From assembly GCA_963825625.1 (NCBI GenBank), contig CAWGUF010000001.1, positions 1 to 64,000 on the forward strand: a stretch of 64,000 nt of DNA, read 5' to 3'. Source of the DNA: CAMDPA01 sp963825625. GTDB taxonomy: Bacteria > Pseudomonadota > Alphaproteobacteria > Rhizobiales > Hyphomicrobiaceae. Below the pieces are notes generated by a model. It did not search any database. It had not been told where the DNA came from and worked only from the letters and a program-made list of their open reading frames with translations. Each line of letters opens with the position of its first letter. Within the stretch, counting starts at the first letter, position 1. Of this stretch, positions 9,539 to 18,468 are shown one piece after another. The position numbers were made by a program, and so were the translations under genes.

Positions 9539-11101
9539 TTAATGCATCATACCCCGCTCCAGGGCGAACAGTGCTGCACCGGCGCGGGTCTTGACGCCGA
9601 TCTTCGTGTAGAGGTTCTGGATGTGGTTGTCCGCCGTCTTCGGGGAGATCTCGAGCTGGCGAGCCGCTTCCTTTGCCGTTTGACCAGCCGCGATCAACCG
9701 CAGCACCTCAATCTCCCGGGGCGTTAGCCCTGCTATGCGCTCAGCTGAAGCCCGACGTGCGGGCTGTCCGGCAATCGTGAGGACTGCCTCTACAGCTTCG
9801 GGACAGAGCTTGCCGTCTCTAACCCCTGCGCGCAGCTTCGCGGCGGCTGCTTCATCACTCATCGCGGCCCGGTGGGGTCTGGCTTCCCGCGCGGTCTGAA
9901 AGGCTTCCGCGGCGGCAAGAATGCGGGCGGCAGGGGACAGATCGGGAGCCATTGCGTAGCGATGATAGCCGGTGCCATCGAGCCGCTCGTGGTGGCGCAG
10001 GACGAGTGCAGAGATTGCTTTTCCTTCGTCGCCGCCCAGCGATGCCAATGCACGCTCCCCATGATACGGGTGGAGGTGTGCAGCGTCTCTTTCCCGTTCT
10101 GTCAGCGCGCCGGCCCGCATCCAGGTCGACACTGGCACTGCCAGCTCGCCGATATCGTGGGTGTAGGCAGCCCATTTCGCAAAGCAGATATCTGACGAGG
10201 GAAGGCCGGCCCGCTTGCAGGCAGCTTCTGTCAGAGCCGCCACTGCGCGGGAATGCCCGAACGTGACCGGCATGCGCATGTCGATCATGTCGGCGATGGC
10301 GAGAAACGCCTCGTCGCAGCCATCCTCATTCAGCATCGCGTGCGGCTCGGGCTCAAGTGCCAGGATCGTCTCCCGGTCGACCGGCTCGTCAAGACCAGTC
10401 ATCAACTGGTCCGCATTGGCGACGAATAGTTCGGCGAGTGGAACTTCGTAACCGCCCCCCGCGCGCTTGGTGATGATCTCCTTCATGGCGTCGTGGCCAT
10501 GAACTTCGGACACGGCAATTGCTTCCTGGGCAAGCGTGACCACCCGGACCGGATACTTGATTGATTCGCCGGACAATCCGTTTGGCAGCCCGCCGCCGTC
10601 CCAGCGTTCATAAAGCTGCCCGAGGTTCTCGCGGATCTCTCCGGATAGACCGATGCGCTCGGCAATCCGTTGGGCAACTTCGCAATGACCCTTCAGGATA
10701 GGCACGCTGACCTGCATCGCCTCGGCAATACCGCGCTCGACTGCCTCTTCCAGCTCCGCCGGCGGCAGGCCCGTGTAATTGCGCTTGATGGCGCGCAGCA
10801 GCACCTCGCGTAGCTCGGGCTTGTTGCCCATGTCCGTGCTTGCAAGCTCCCGGCGCAGCGCAATCTCGTCACCGAAGGCCTCCGCGAGCAGGTGGGTGTC
10901 GGCGTTACAGCCGATATAGCGCAGCAGGGCCTGATGCCAGATGGCGCGGCGCATCTCGTCGTCGAGGCCAGCAACATCGGCAATTCGCAGTCCAAGCACG
11001 CAGGAGCGCAATGCGAAGTCGCGCGAGTGCCCGGTGGCGAGGTCCGTCGCGTAAGCGAGCGTCATCAGGAAGTCGGCGCGCCTGACAGGGGGTGATGACA
11101 T
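9539..11101 (-). CDS. Duplicated HD/HD-GYP domain regulator with C-terminal LuxR HTH
   Basis: A 520-aa protein starts at ATG 11101 behind CAGGAGGA. Residues about 10-200 form a degenerate HD domain: WHQALLRYIGC stands where active proteins have an 'HD.G' motif, but ERWDGGGLPNG.SG matches the GYP-type loop. Residues about 255-420 form a second, better conserved HD-GYP-like domain with WAAYTHDIGELAVP and HHERLDGTGYHR. Residues about 455-520 are a LuxR-type helix-turn-helix (LTPREIEVLRLIAAGQTAKEAA, ending in KTRAGAALFALERGM). HD-GYP proteins hydrolyse cyclic nucleotides such as c-di-GMP. Coupling to a DNA-binding domain suggests a regulator whose activity depends on ligand or nucleotide. Its likely targets are its downstream genes at 8983 and 7715. 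Confidence 0.85.
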   Translation of the reverse strand: MSSPPVRRADFLMTLAYATDLATGHSRDFALRSCVLGLRIADVAGLDDEMRRAIWHQALLRYIGCNADTHLLAEAFGDEIALRRELASTDMGNKPELREVLLRAIKRNYTGLPPAELEEAVERGIAEAMQVSVPILKGHCEVAQRIAERIGLSGEIRENLGQLYERWDGGGLPNGLSGESIKYPVRVVTLAQEAIAVSEVHGHDAMKEIITKRAGGGYEVPLAELFVANADQLMTGLDEPVDRETILALEPEPHAMLNEDGCDEAFLAIADMIDMRMPVTFGHSRAVAALTEAACKRAGLPSSDICFAKWAAYTHDIGELAVPVSTWMRAGALTERERDAAHLHPYHGERALASLGGDEGKAISALVLRHHERLDGTGYHRYAMAPDLSPAARILAAAEAFQTAREARPHRAAMSDEAAAAKLRAGVRDGKLCPEAVEAVLTIAGQPARRASAERIAGLTPREIEVLRLIAAGQTAKEAARQLEISPKTADNHIQNLYTKIGVKTRAGAALFALERGMMH

Positions 11102-11627
11102 ACGATCCTCCTGAAACGTTAGGTGCCGTGCCCCTCATCTCTGCATCGATCAGCAAAGCCCGCATCTATTGCGCTGCCAATTCCGCTATGCCCTCTATGA
11201 GCTGACGGTCTCGACTTGCAAGGGACCGGTTAGCTTACTCATGCTATGGCCCAAGTGAAAGCCAGAACATAGAGGGTCTCGGGGTCCAAGCAGACATTCC
11301 CGTCGTGCAAATCATCACGAGGGAATTGTTGCGGTGCATCACGTGCTAAGCAATTCGTTCGTACTCGGTGCAACACATGTGTTGAGCATCGGCACTTCGT
11401 CGGCAGTGGGTCATTCACGTTTCGGTTCAATGCCTTGACCGACGTTGTGCAGAGTTTGCAGACATCGGCCACAGCACAAGATCAGCCCCGAGATCGGCGC
11501 TGTGGCGGTGTCGCGATGCCTCGAACAACGGACATCAACCGGCAAGAGCAAGCAGAATTTCGGAGCACAAGGGCGAGCCGACGCTTGTGCCGCCGACCCG
11601 CAGCCTAGCAATGATATGAAACGAACG
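11102..11627. other. Intergenic, contains one copy of a diverged dispersed repeat
   Basis: No gene is visible. The stretch separates two convergent-to-tandem minus-strand genes and contains the repeat copy at 11372-11413. Short frames on both strands have no ribosome-binding site or recognisable content. Confidence 0.5.
11372..11413. repeat. Dispersed repeat, copy A
   Basis: This 42-bp segment matches 15897-15938 at 35 of 42 positions without gaps. The core atgtgttgagc and the block cggcacttcgt are identical. Both copies sit in gene-free DNA. Confidence 0.6.
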
Positions 11628-13096
11628 TCATTCCTCAAGACCAGCTTTTCGAAGCCCGTCCAATATGTTCTCGATTATGTGCTGTTTCCTGATCTTGTTG
11701 ATCGGCCAAGACGCAAAGGACGACAGTGTAATGCCCGGCTTGCGTCGACGCAGTTCCTCAATTGCGGCAGCAGCCTCTTTTGTGCGACCTAGCTGAGCAG
11801 ATGCACCGGCCAGATGAATGTATGGCCAGACGAGATCAGAAGTTGGATGCCGCGTCGCTTCGCGCGCAGTATCGGCCGCCTCCTCGAAGCGGCCAAGCTG
11901 GTAAAGTGCGCTCGCCTTGAACGTGAGAAGCCGCCACATGAGTGGGTCCCTCGGGCTCAATCGAATGGCGGCGTCGATTTGTTCGATGGCTTCATCGAAA
12001 CGTTCTGCGTGATTGAGCGCGACGCAGCAACCCCAGTGGGCTAGAGCCGAGTTTGGATTAAGTTTCAATGCGGTCATGTGTTCACTGATCGCGCGATCCG
12101 TTTCGCCGCGCTGGGAAAAGCCAGCCCAAGGGCAATATGAGCAAGGGGGTCGTTGGCATCTAGTGAGACGGCGCGAGAGCCTTCCTCGAAGCTTTCATCA
12201 ATCAGCGCTTCGTCATCATCGGTCCAGCTTCGAGCGACCACACTGTAGTTGAGGATAGCTAGAGCGGCATGCGTAACAGCGAAATTCGGGTCAAGCTTGA
12301 TCGCAGAGCGATAGAGTGTTCGCGCCTTGCCGAAACTGTCAGGATTTTGCTGGAGAAAATGCCACCATCCTTGATGGTATAGCTCCCAGGCACCCAGCTC
12401 TTCAGGTCGTTTTCTCTGCAAACGCTCGTATTCTGCCCGAGTTAATTCGGGTTCCAATTGGCCGACAATGGACTGGGTCACCTTGTCCTGGACATCAAGT
12501 ACGTCGGCGAACTTTTCGTCGTATTTATCTGTCCAAAAAGCATGTCCGGTATCGCCGTCCACCAATTGAACGGACACCCGAATTCGGTCTCCCGACCTTG
12601 AAAAACTACCCTCAAGGACGTAGCGAACGCCGAGTTCTCTTGCCACCTGCCGCACGTCCGGAGACGTTCCCTTGTATTGAAAGCTTGAGTTCCGAGCGAT
12701 AACGAAAAAGGCGCTCAATCGGGAGAGCCCGGATATGATATCCGAGGCTAGGCCTTCACCGACGAAGTCTTGCTGTGGATCGCCCGACGCGTTTTGGAAT
12801 GGAAGGATGGCTATAGTCGACTTCCGTCTGGCGGGATCTGTCTTCGAGTGGTCAACCCGAACCGGAACCGCGCCGAGAACCGTCGCGCCTTCCCTGACCG
12901 CCCCGTTTCCGCCTTTAGGTTCCGCTTTGTCGGGCGTGAGACCGGCGGCCCACGCGAGCGTCAATGCTAGAGGGAAGCAGATCGCCAGGAGGAACACGGT
13001 TACAGTATCGGTCCATCCCGGCAGGGCGAGCGAGGTCTCGAGTACTACGGCAACCTGCATCAAGAGCCATGCAATGACTAGGTAGGCGGCGCCCAC
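11628..13096 (-). pseudogene. TolB/FlgO-like plus TPR membrane protein, one frameshift
   Basis: A reconstructed protein of about 490 aa. There are two N-terminal hydrophobic helices (AYLVIAWLLMQVAVVLE and VTVFLLAICFPLALTLAW) and a TolB/FlgO-like domain, in which STIAILPFQNASGDPQQDF leads into RYVLEGSFSRSGDRIRV and HAFWTDKYDEK. Several TPR units follow (AWELYHQGWWHFLQ, ALAHWGCCVALNHAERFDEA, ASALYQLGRFEEAADTA). This is the arrangement of the C-terminal part of rhizobial 'adenylate cyclase/TPR' proteins, here without a cyclase domain. A one-base deletion near 12110, in a T run before CCCAGC, breaks the frame between ALGLAF and QRGETDRAISEH. The first usable start is GTG 13096, yet the same frame continues upstream with typical family sequence (RELRRRHIFKV) to a stop near 13212, so the true start is unclear. 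Confidence 0.75.
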
Positions 13097-13552
13097 TTTG
13101 AAGATGTGCCGACGCCGAAGTTCCCGGATTCCATCCAGGAGGCGCGACAGCCGTTTTTGTATAGCATCGACGGTGAGTGTCGAAGCGATGCCGAGATCGG
13201 AACCAAGAACGATCTACCGCCTCACACTTAACCGCTTCTGAGTAATCGCTCTTGGCCCTTGTCATCGGTTGGCTCTGAGAGCCTCAGTGTCCGCAGCTGA
13301 AGCCATTGCGTCGTCGTTACTGGTTCGTGCACGGTTGGTTGCTGCGAAGGGTAGCCGACGCGCCGGATCACCCCCGACTCCCGCTGTGATCTGGTTTTCA
13401 CAGTGGGCCAGGGCCGTGCTTGATAGCCAAGACGGCCCAGATCTTGGCGGCCGGTCGGCTCACTGTTAGTCTAGTAGTCATTGAACAATTGGACCCTTTG
13501 AGCCAACGCCATGGCGCTCCACTGGCGGCTGTTCATCGACCGGCAGGCAGCT
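13097..13552. other. Upstream region shared by two divergent genes
   Basis: The first 80-110 bases continue the reading frame of the TolB/TPR gene without a standard start. The remainder to 13552 has no gene I can support and must hold the promoters of the two divergent genes. No operator-like palindrome stood out. Confidence 0.4.
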
Positions 13553-14423
13553 ATGAACCAAGTACCTTCTGTGGACTTTCGGCTCATCAAGTTGGGAGAC
13601 GTTGAGATCTACTCACCTCAGCTCTACAGAAGGGCCCGTTCGGCCAGGAGTGATCAAGAATGCAACTATGGCCGAGGTGTGCTCAGCGCTCCGGGCGGCC
13701 GGCCGATCGGATACAACGGTACGTACACCTTTCACGACCATAGCCATCGTCAAAAACGGCCTCCTCACGTTGATCGATGCCGGAACAGGGGGCTCTCCGG
13801 TCTACGGACCGAATTGGGGCTACCTCAAAGAAAGCATTGTTTCAGCTGGGCTTGATCCAGCCTCGGTTAGGACGATCCTGATCAGCCACCTTCACGGCGA
13901 TCACATTTATGGACTCTTCGACAAGGACACGCTGGAGCAGCGTTTCCCCGACGCAGAGATCCTGGTGCCAGAAGCAGATCTGAAGTGGTGGACGCATCCC
14001 GGCGTCGAAAAACTGGACCTTGGAATCACCCGAGTTGGACTTGCCACGCTCATCGGCAAAACGCTGGCGGTGTGGCCGAACGTGCGATCTTTCGATGAAA
14101 ACGCTGAGGTCCTCCCAGGTGTGCATGCCATACCTGCATATGGTCACAGTCCGGGACACACCGCCTACCTCATTCAGACTGCAGGGAAAGATTTCCTCTT
14201 CTCAGCAGACGTTTGCGTCAACCCGGAGCTACTGATCCAGCATCCTGAATGGCAGTTCGCCATGGATCAGGATCCAGAGATGGCTGCTGCGACACGGCGG
14301 CGAATATTCGATCGCGCGGCGGCGGAAGGCCTGCTTATTGGGGGAACTCATTGGGAGTTACCAAACGTTGGATCGATCAAGCGCTTCGGCGGCGGTTATC
14401 TCTTCGAGCCTTTGGCAACTTGA
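13553..14423 (+). pseudogene. Metallo-beta-lactamase-fold hydrolase, one frameshift
   Basis: The reconstruction gives about 290 aa from ATG 13553 (MNQVPSVDFRLIKLGDVEI; AGGCAGC lies just upstream). The frame changes between about 13610 and 13645, before GPVRPGVIKNATMAEV. The rest is intact and shows the MBL metal ligands: HLHGDH for the HxHxDH motif, the later GHSPGHT histidine, the FSADV aspartate and the final GTHWELP histidine. The placement of these ligands fits lactonase/AHL-lactonase-like or general MBL hydrolases; the substrate is unknown. There is no signal peptide. A TTG at 13602 gives an in-frame protein with all metal ligands but lacking the first strand, so a shortened product is possible. 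Confidence 0.75.
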
Positions 14424-14585
14424 CCGAAGCGCGGAAAGTTTGCAGGAGCGGATGGTCTAGCCGGGTTTGTGACTCATTTACACCCTTGTCGGGTCCGGTA
14501 CATGGGTAGGCATGAGCGGTGTGCAGGCGACGACGGAGCTGCCTAGAACGAAGGCATCCGTTAACGAGGATCGAGGGAGGTGACC

Positions 14586-15638
14586 GTGTCTAGCGAAGGC
14601 AATCTGCAGGCACTGCCAGTGCCGCCCTCCGCCATAGCTCAGCGGCTCGCTATGGGGTACTTCATGTCACAGGCGGTTAGCGTGGCGACCAAACTGGGGG
14701 TTGCCGACGTGTTGAGCAAAGGTGCGCTCACGAGCCGCGAGATTGCTTTGGCGACACGGACCCAACCCAACACGATGCACCGGTTGCTGCGCGCACTGGC
14801 GGCGTTTGATGTCGTCAAAGACCTCGGCTCGGCGAGGTTCGAGCTGACGCCAGTCGGCGAAAGCCTTCGAGCTGATGCCTCGAACTCCATCCGCTCGTTT
14901 GTTCTTATGACTGGCAGCGAAAGTTGGTGGCAGGCGTTCGGTAGCCTCGGTGCGTGCGTCAGCACCGGCCAGAACGCCTATCAAATACTCCATGGTCTAG
15001 AGAGCAGCTTCGAATATGATGAAAAACATCCGGACACGGCCCGCATCTTCGACGAGGCGATGAGCGCGAACTCCGCTCTTGTAGGCGCAGCGGCTGCCAA
15101 GGCGTACGCTTTTTTCGGAAGGGGCCGGGTCGTCGATGTGGGCGGCGGGCAAGGTAGGGTGCTCGCATCTATCCTCAAGGCGCATCCGAGCCTGAGCGGT
15201 GTCCTTTTCGATCTGCCCAGGGTAGTTGAAGGGGCACCAGCATTACTCGCCACGGAAGGGGTCGCAGGTCGCTGCGAGGCAGTGGGTGGAGACATGTTTG
15301 TCTCCGTGCCGCTCGGCGGCGACGTCTATGTGCTTTCCAACGTCATACACGACTGGGACGATGAGCACTCGATAAAGGTGCTGCAGACCTGCCGTCGTGT
15401 CATGACGCCTTCGGCAAAGCTGCTTATCATCGATCGGGTGATGCCGGAGCGCATCGAGCCGAATCCAACGGTGCAAGGCTACGTGTTGCTCGATCTCAGA
15501 ATGATGGTAAGCACCGTGGGCGGTCGAGAGCGAACCGCCGAAGAGTTCAAGTCACTGCTAAGTGCCGCAAGCCTGCAGTTGGCGCGCATCATCCAGACGC
15601 CCGCGCCCGTGAGCTTGATTGAGGCCACACCAGCGTGA
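14586..15638 (+). CDS. SAM-dependent O-methyltransferase (hydroxyindole/acetylserotonin type)
   Basis: A 350-aa class I methyltransferase of the plant-OMT/acetylserotonin O-methyltransferase family (PF00891). The N-terminal winged-helix dimerisation domain is seen in LAMGYFMSQAVSVATKLG followed by ALTSREIALATRTQPNTMHRL. The catalytic domain has the SAM loop VVDVGGGQGRVLA, an LFDLPRVVEGA segment, the GDMF motif and the NVIHDWDDEHS motif, in which the His is the usual catalytic base. An AGGGAGG site at 14574-14580 favours the GTG at 14586 (5-base spacing) over the GTG at 14580 that overlaps it. The acceptor is unknown. The gene follows the MBL-fold gene by 162 bp on the same strand. Confidence 0.9.
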   Translation: MSSEGNLQALPVPPSAIAQRLAMGYFMSQAVSVATKLGVADVLSKGALTSREIALATRTQPNTMHRLLRALAAFDVVKDLGSARFELTPVGESLRADASNSIRSFVLMTGSESWWQAFGSLGACVSTGQNAYQILHGLESSFEYDEKHPDTARIFDEAMSANSALVGAAAAKAYAFFGRGRVVDVGGGQGRVLASILKAHPSLSGVLFDLPRVVEGAPALLATEGVAGRCEAVGGDMFVSVPLGGDVYVLSNVIHDWDDEHSIKVLQTCRRVMTPSAKLLIIDRVMPERIEPNPTVQGYVLLDLRMMVSTVGGRERTAEEFKSLLSAASLQLARIIQTPAPVSLIEATPA

Positions 15639-15896
15639 AGCGGTCGTCAGGTGCGGAAATTCGCCACGGGTGTGGTCAGTTGCAGCAATATTCGCGGCGT
15701 CGACCACAGATTGAGTGTGCACGGAAAGAATACGCTGTCTGATCGTCTGTGTCATCAGGCAGCACGTTTTTGGCCGTCGCGAAGATGAGAACGGCGGAGG
15801 CGGTCTTGGGGGACAAGCTACCTACATGCCGACCATGGGCTCAGAACGGTTTTTTGCGGCGCATATGGTGATCGTCAGTGCGTCCGGCCCTATTGG

Positions 15897-15938
15897 AACA
15901 TATGTGTTGAGCGCCGGCACTTCGTGTACAGGGGGTCA
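15897..15938. repeat. Dispersed repeat, copy B
   Basis: Matches 11372-11413 at 35 of 42 positions in the same orientation. The two copies are about 4.5 kb apart. Confidence 0.6.
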
Positions 15939-16045
15939 CGAAGGACGGTTGGCTGCCGTTTGGCTTCGACTGCTACACTCCCAACTCCAGACATTATCGG
16001 CCGGCAGAGACGGCCCATCAATGTTGGGCCGATCGATGACTGCAA

Positions 16046-16127
16046 ATGTGATGGGTTTCTCCGACACCGGCCTACCGAGCACGAGGCCAGCCCCGACCTT
16101 GGCCGGTGTCCGAGAAACCCATCACAT
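16046..16127. repeat. 27-bp inverted repeat around a 28-bp centre
   Basis: Arm 16046-16072 is the reverse complement of 16101-16127 at 26 of 27 positions; the single mismatch is in the eleventh base of the right arm. The arms start with atgtgatgggtttctcc and end in caccggcc. The size and position suggest a solo pair of transposon ends or a very small MITE. It is also a strong hairpin in RNA, so a terminator role cannot be excluded, but there is no T-run after it. Confidence 0.85.
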
Positions 16128-16447
16128 AAGCGGACCTGCCGTTGGTCCATCGCCGGAATGACACGCACGGCAGAAAGTGGCCCATGACGTTTAGCCGCCC
16201 ACAGTGGCTTTGCGGCCAGTGCGGAGATCGAGGAAGGTAGGGTCCAATCGTCCATAGGTCTGACGCACACTGCCATGCGTCCGCAGTCTGTGGTCCAGCG
16301 GACAGGTGTGCCCGCATTCCGGCCGCTCGCCACATTGGACGAGCATCCGGAAGGCCCGCTGCCGGGCTCGCGAGGGACATCAAGGTTTGGGAATCCGCCT
16401 GGAAACGCTATGTGGCACAGTGAGCGATCCGGCGAGGTTTGGGAGTG

Positions 16448-16513
16448 CTAAGTGTCTGATTCCTCTGGATCAGTACTTTCCCCTCGGCTCCACCAATGAA
16501 ATCAGACACTTAG
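16448..16513. repeat. Perfect 14-bp inverted repeat
   Basis: ctaagtgtctgatt at 16448-16461 is perfectly complementary to 16500-16513, with 38 bases between. Like the repeat at 16046 it lies in gene-free DNA beside an IS element and may be a remnant of insertion-sequence ends. Confidence 0.8.
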
Positions 16514-16728
16514 CTCAAAACTACCTCTCCGCCAAAATCGCTGTTCACGCTGGGTTCACGCAGAAGGGCGGGGCACTGAGGTACTCCGATGTTGCCTGGC
16601 GTTGAATGTCATCGAGCATGGTAGGCTGTGGGGTCCGTCAGCGGCCGTGGGGAGTGTAGAGCAACGGCACATCCAGGCTTGGGTTTCGACCTGATCGAGC
16701 TCCTGGCCCGGGACGTCGGGGTAAGTAT

Positions 16729-17363
16729 CCCCCGGCAGAGCCGGGGGCTTTAGGATTGGAGCCGCCCAGGGCGGCAGATGGGGTCGCTGACGCGGCCCCT
16801 GAGGTTTGTGCCCGCCTGAAGGCGGCGGGATCAACGCCAGAGGTTGAGCTGCTCGAGCCTCTGGTCCTCCTTTTCCTGGTTGCGGATGTAGTTGCGGATC
16901 GTCTCTTCGTCGCGACCGACCGTGTTCACGAAGTACCCGCGCGCCCAGAAGTGCTGGCCCACGAAGTTGCGCTTCCTCTCCCCGTAGACCCGGGCCAGAT
17001 GAATGGCACTCTTGCCCTTGATGAAGCCGACGACCTGCGACACCGCATACTTCGGCGGAATCGAGATCAGCATGTGCACGTGATCGGGCATCAGATGCCC
17101 CTCCACGATCCTGCTCTCCTTCTGCGCCGCGAGATTGCGGAACACCTCGCCCAGGTGCCGGCGCAGCTCCACGTACAACGTCTTCCGCCGGCACTTCGGG
17201 ATGAAGACGACGTGATATTTGCAGTCCCATGTCGTGTGGCTTAAGGCTTGGTAGTCGGCCATCGGTGGAGTTCCTTCCGTGTGCGTGGCTGCTCACGGTT
17301 GGAATTCCGCCGATGGACCGCCGGAAACGTCAAACTGCTACTGCCTCCCCGGCAGAGCCGGGG
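16729..17363 (-). mobile_element. IS200-type insertion sequence (tnpA only)
   Basis: A single Y1 transposase gene is flanked by matching GC-rich hairpins: an 8-bp stem with AGA loop at 16729-16747 (ccccc-ggc-aga-gcc-ggggg) and the similar ccccggcagagccgggg at 17347-17363. Imperfect hairpins at both ends without terminal inverted repeats are typical of the IS200/IS605 group, and about 0.65-0.7 kb is the normal size for IS200. There is no tnpB. Exact ends and the target tetra/pentanucleotide cannot be fixed without an empty site; the given limits are the outer edges of the hairpins. Confidence 0.8.
16831..17262 (-). CDS. tnpA: IS200/IS605 family Y1 transposase TnpA
   Basis: A 143-aa HUH-type single-strand transposase. 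The metal-binding HUH motif is HVH in MPDHVHMLISIP. The catalytic tyrosine is expected in the C-terminal helix NYIRNQEKEDQ. Other family blocks are present: KYHVVFIPKCRRKTLY near the start and HFWARGYFVNTVG. ATG 17262 has GGAAGGAA upstream. TnpA excises and inserts the element as single-stranded DNA, recognising the two hairpins at 16729 and 17347. All key residues are present and the frame is intact, so the copy could be active. Confidence 0.95.
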   Translation of the reverse strand: MADYQALSHTTWDCKYHVVFIPKCRRKTLYVELRRHLGEVFRNLAAQKESRIVEGHLMPDHVHMLISIPPKYAVSQVVGFIKGKSAIHLARVYGERKRNFVGQHFWARGYFVNTVGRDEETIRNYIRNQEKEDQRLEQLNLWR

Positions 17364-17503
17364 GGTCTCCCGCTGACGCTAGAAGCGCTCGGAGGTGATC
17401 CGTGATCAAAAGCGAAACCTCTTCACACAGAACTATCTCAATCGGGCCCGGCCCATCACACCCCCGCCCCGGGATGGTTTGGCGCACACAGTGCGATTCT
17501 GGT

Positions 17504-18382
17504 TCAGACGCGCGCGGCCTTGTTCATCAGTCGCACCTCCTGCCGGGCGCTCCAGGTCGTGCCAGCAAAGATGAGCGTAGCGCCTACCCATGTCCACAGA
17601 TCGGTGGCCTCACCAAAAAACAGCCATGCCAAGGCCGCGGCGAACGGCAGCCGGGCGAACAGCACCGGTGAGACCAGCGAGGCGTCGGCCTTGCCGTAGG
17701 CATGGGTAAGGCACCATTGTGAGGCGAATGCTGTGAGCGCAAAAGCAACGATCATCGGCCAGTCCGCAACGGGTGGCGTGACCCAGACCGGGGCCGTCAG
17801 AATTGCCGCGAGCGGAATCTGCAGGACGTAGCCATAGAAAACGATCTCCGAGGTCGAACACGTGCGCGACAGGTAGCGCGTGGTTACATCGCTGGCGCCA
17901 TATAGTGCCGCAGCCAACACCGCGACAAGCATCCCCACATTGATGGCCATCAAGCCTGGCCGCAAGATCACCATCGCACCGACAAAGCCGGCCACGATCG
18001 CGATCCAGCGGTGCGGCGGTGGCCGCTCGCCCAGGAAAGCGATGGCGATCAGACTTGTAAACACCGGCAACGTGAACTGCAGCGCCATCGAATCTGCGAG
18101 CGCGATCACCGTGACCGAGTAGTACGAGGCGAACAGTCCACAATAGGTCAGCGCGGAACGTAGGACTTGGTACCAAAGCTTGCGGTCGGGCAGAAGCCTC
18201 GGCCGCGTGCGCACGATCCACGGCGACAGGAACACGACTCCGAATGCGTAGCGCATCAGCACGATCTGGAAGATCGTGTATGTGCCGGACAGTTCGCGCA
18301 CAAAAATAAAGCTGACGGCAAATGCGAGTGCCGCCGCCAACATCCATGTAACGCCGGCGATCGGTGAGTCGGTTGTGGTCAT
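17504..18382 (-). CDS. EamA/DMT-family membrane transporter
   Basis: A 292-aa protein with ten predicted transmembrane helices arranged as two EamA repeats. The first repeat runs from about residue 10 to 140 (ALAFAVSFIFVRELSG, then ADSMALQFTLPVFTSLIAIAF) and the second from 150 to 280 (LVAVLAAALYGASDVTTRYL, then SPVLFARLPFAAALAWLFFGE). The 'LPVF..l.a...l.E' end of repeat 1 and 'P..f....l......gE' end of repeat 2 are classical. DMT transporters usually export metabolites or amino acids; the substrate is unknown. No frameshift. It stands alone between the IS element and the damaged hyu region. Confidence 0.92.
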   Translation of the reverse strand: MTTTDSPIAGVTWMLAAALAFAVSFIFVRELSGTYTIFQIVLMRYAFGVVFLSPWIVRTRPRLLPDRKLWYQVLRSALTYCGLFASYYSVTVIALADSMALQFTLPVFTSLIAIAFLGERPPPHRWIAIVAGFVGAMVILRPGLMAINVGMLVAVLAAALYGASDVTTRYLSRTCSTSEIVFYGYVLQIPLAAILTAPVWVTPPVADWPMIVAFALTAFASQWCLTHAYGKADASLVSPVLFARLPFAAALAWLFFGEATDLWTWVGATLIFAGTTWSARQEVRLMNKAARV

Positions 18383-18468
18383 TTCAGGTCGGTGGCCAGC
18401 GGAACGGTCTTCTCAGGTCTTCCCACGGGATTATCCTTATGGCTCTCGGCTTGAGTCTGGGTAGGCGT

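Larger units (their letters stand above)
15639..16728. other. Gene-poor repeat region
   Basis: About 1.1 kb without a credible gene. It contains dispersed-repeat copy B (15897-15938), a near-perfect 27-bp inverted repeat (16046-16127) and a perfect 14-bp inverted repeat (16448-16513), and it runs up to an IS200-type element. This looks like a landing site for mobile elements. Frames up to about 145 codons on either strand have no domain or ribosome-binding site. Confidence 0.6.

Noticed and set aside
12915..13265. 116-codon minus-strand frame ahead of the TolB/TPR gene
   Set aside because: Over most of its length it is an out-of-frame reading of the TolB/TPR gene start; its first 25 residues could belong to the true N-terminus, but nothing confirms it.
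15890..16333. 147-codon minus-strand frame in the repeat region
   Set aside because: It is a translation through the 27-bp inverted repeat and a dispersed repeat; no start signal and Arg/Pro/Trp-rich composition.
16556..17296. 246-codon minus-strand frame over the IS200 element
   Set aside because: It is the wrong frame over tnpA; the 143-aa frame has the HUH and tyrosine motifs.
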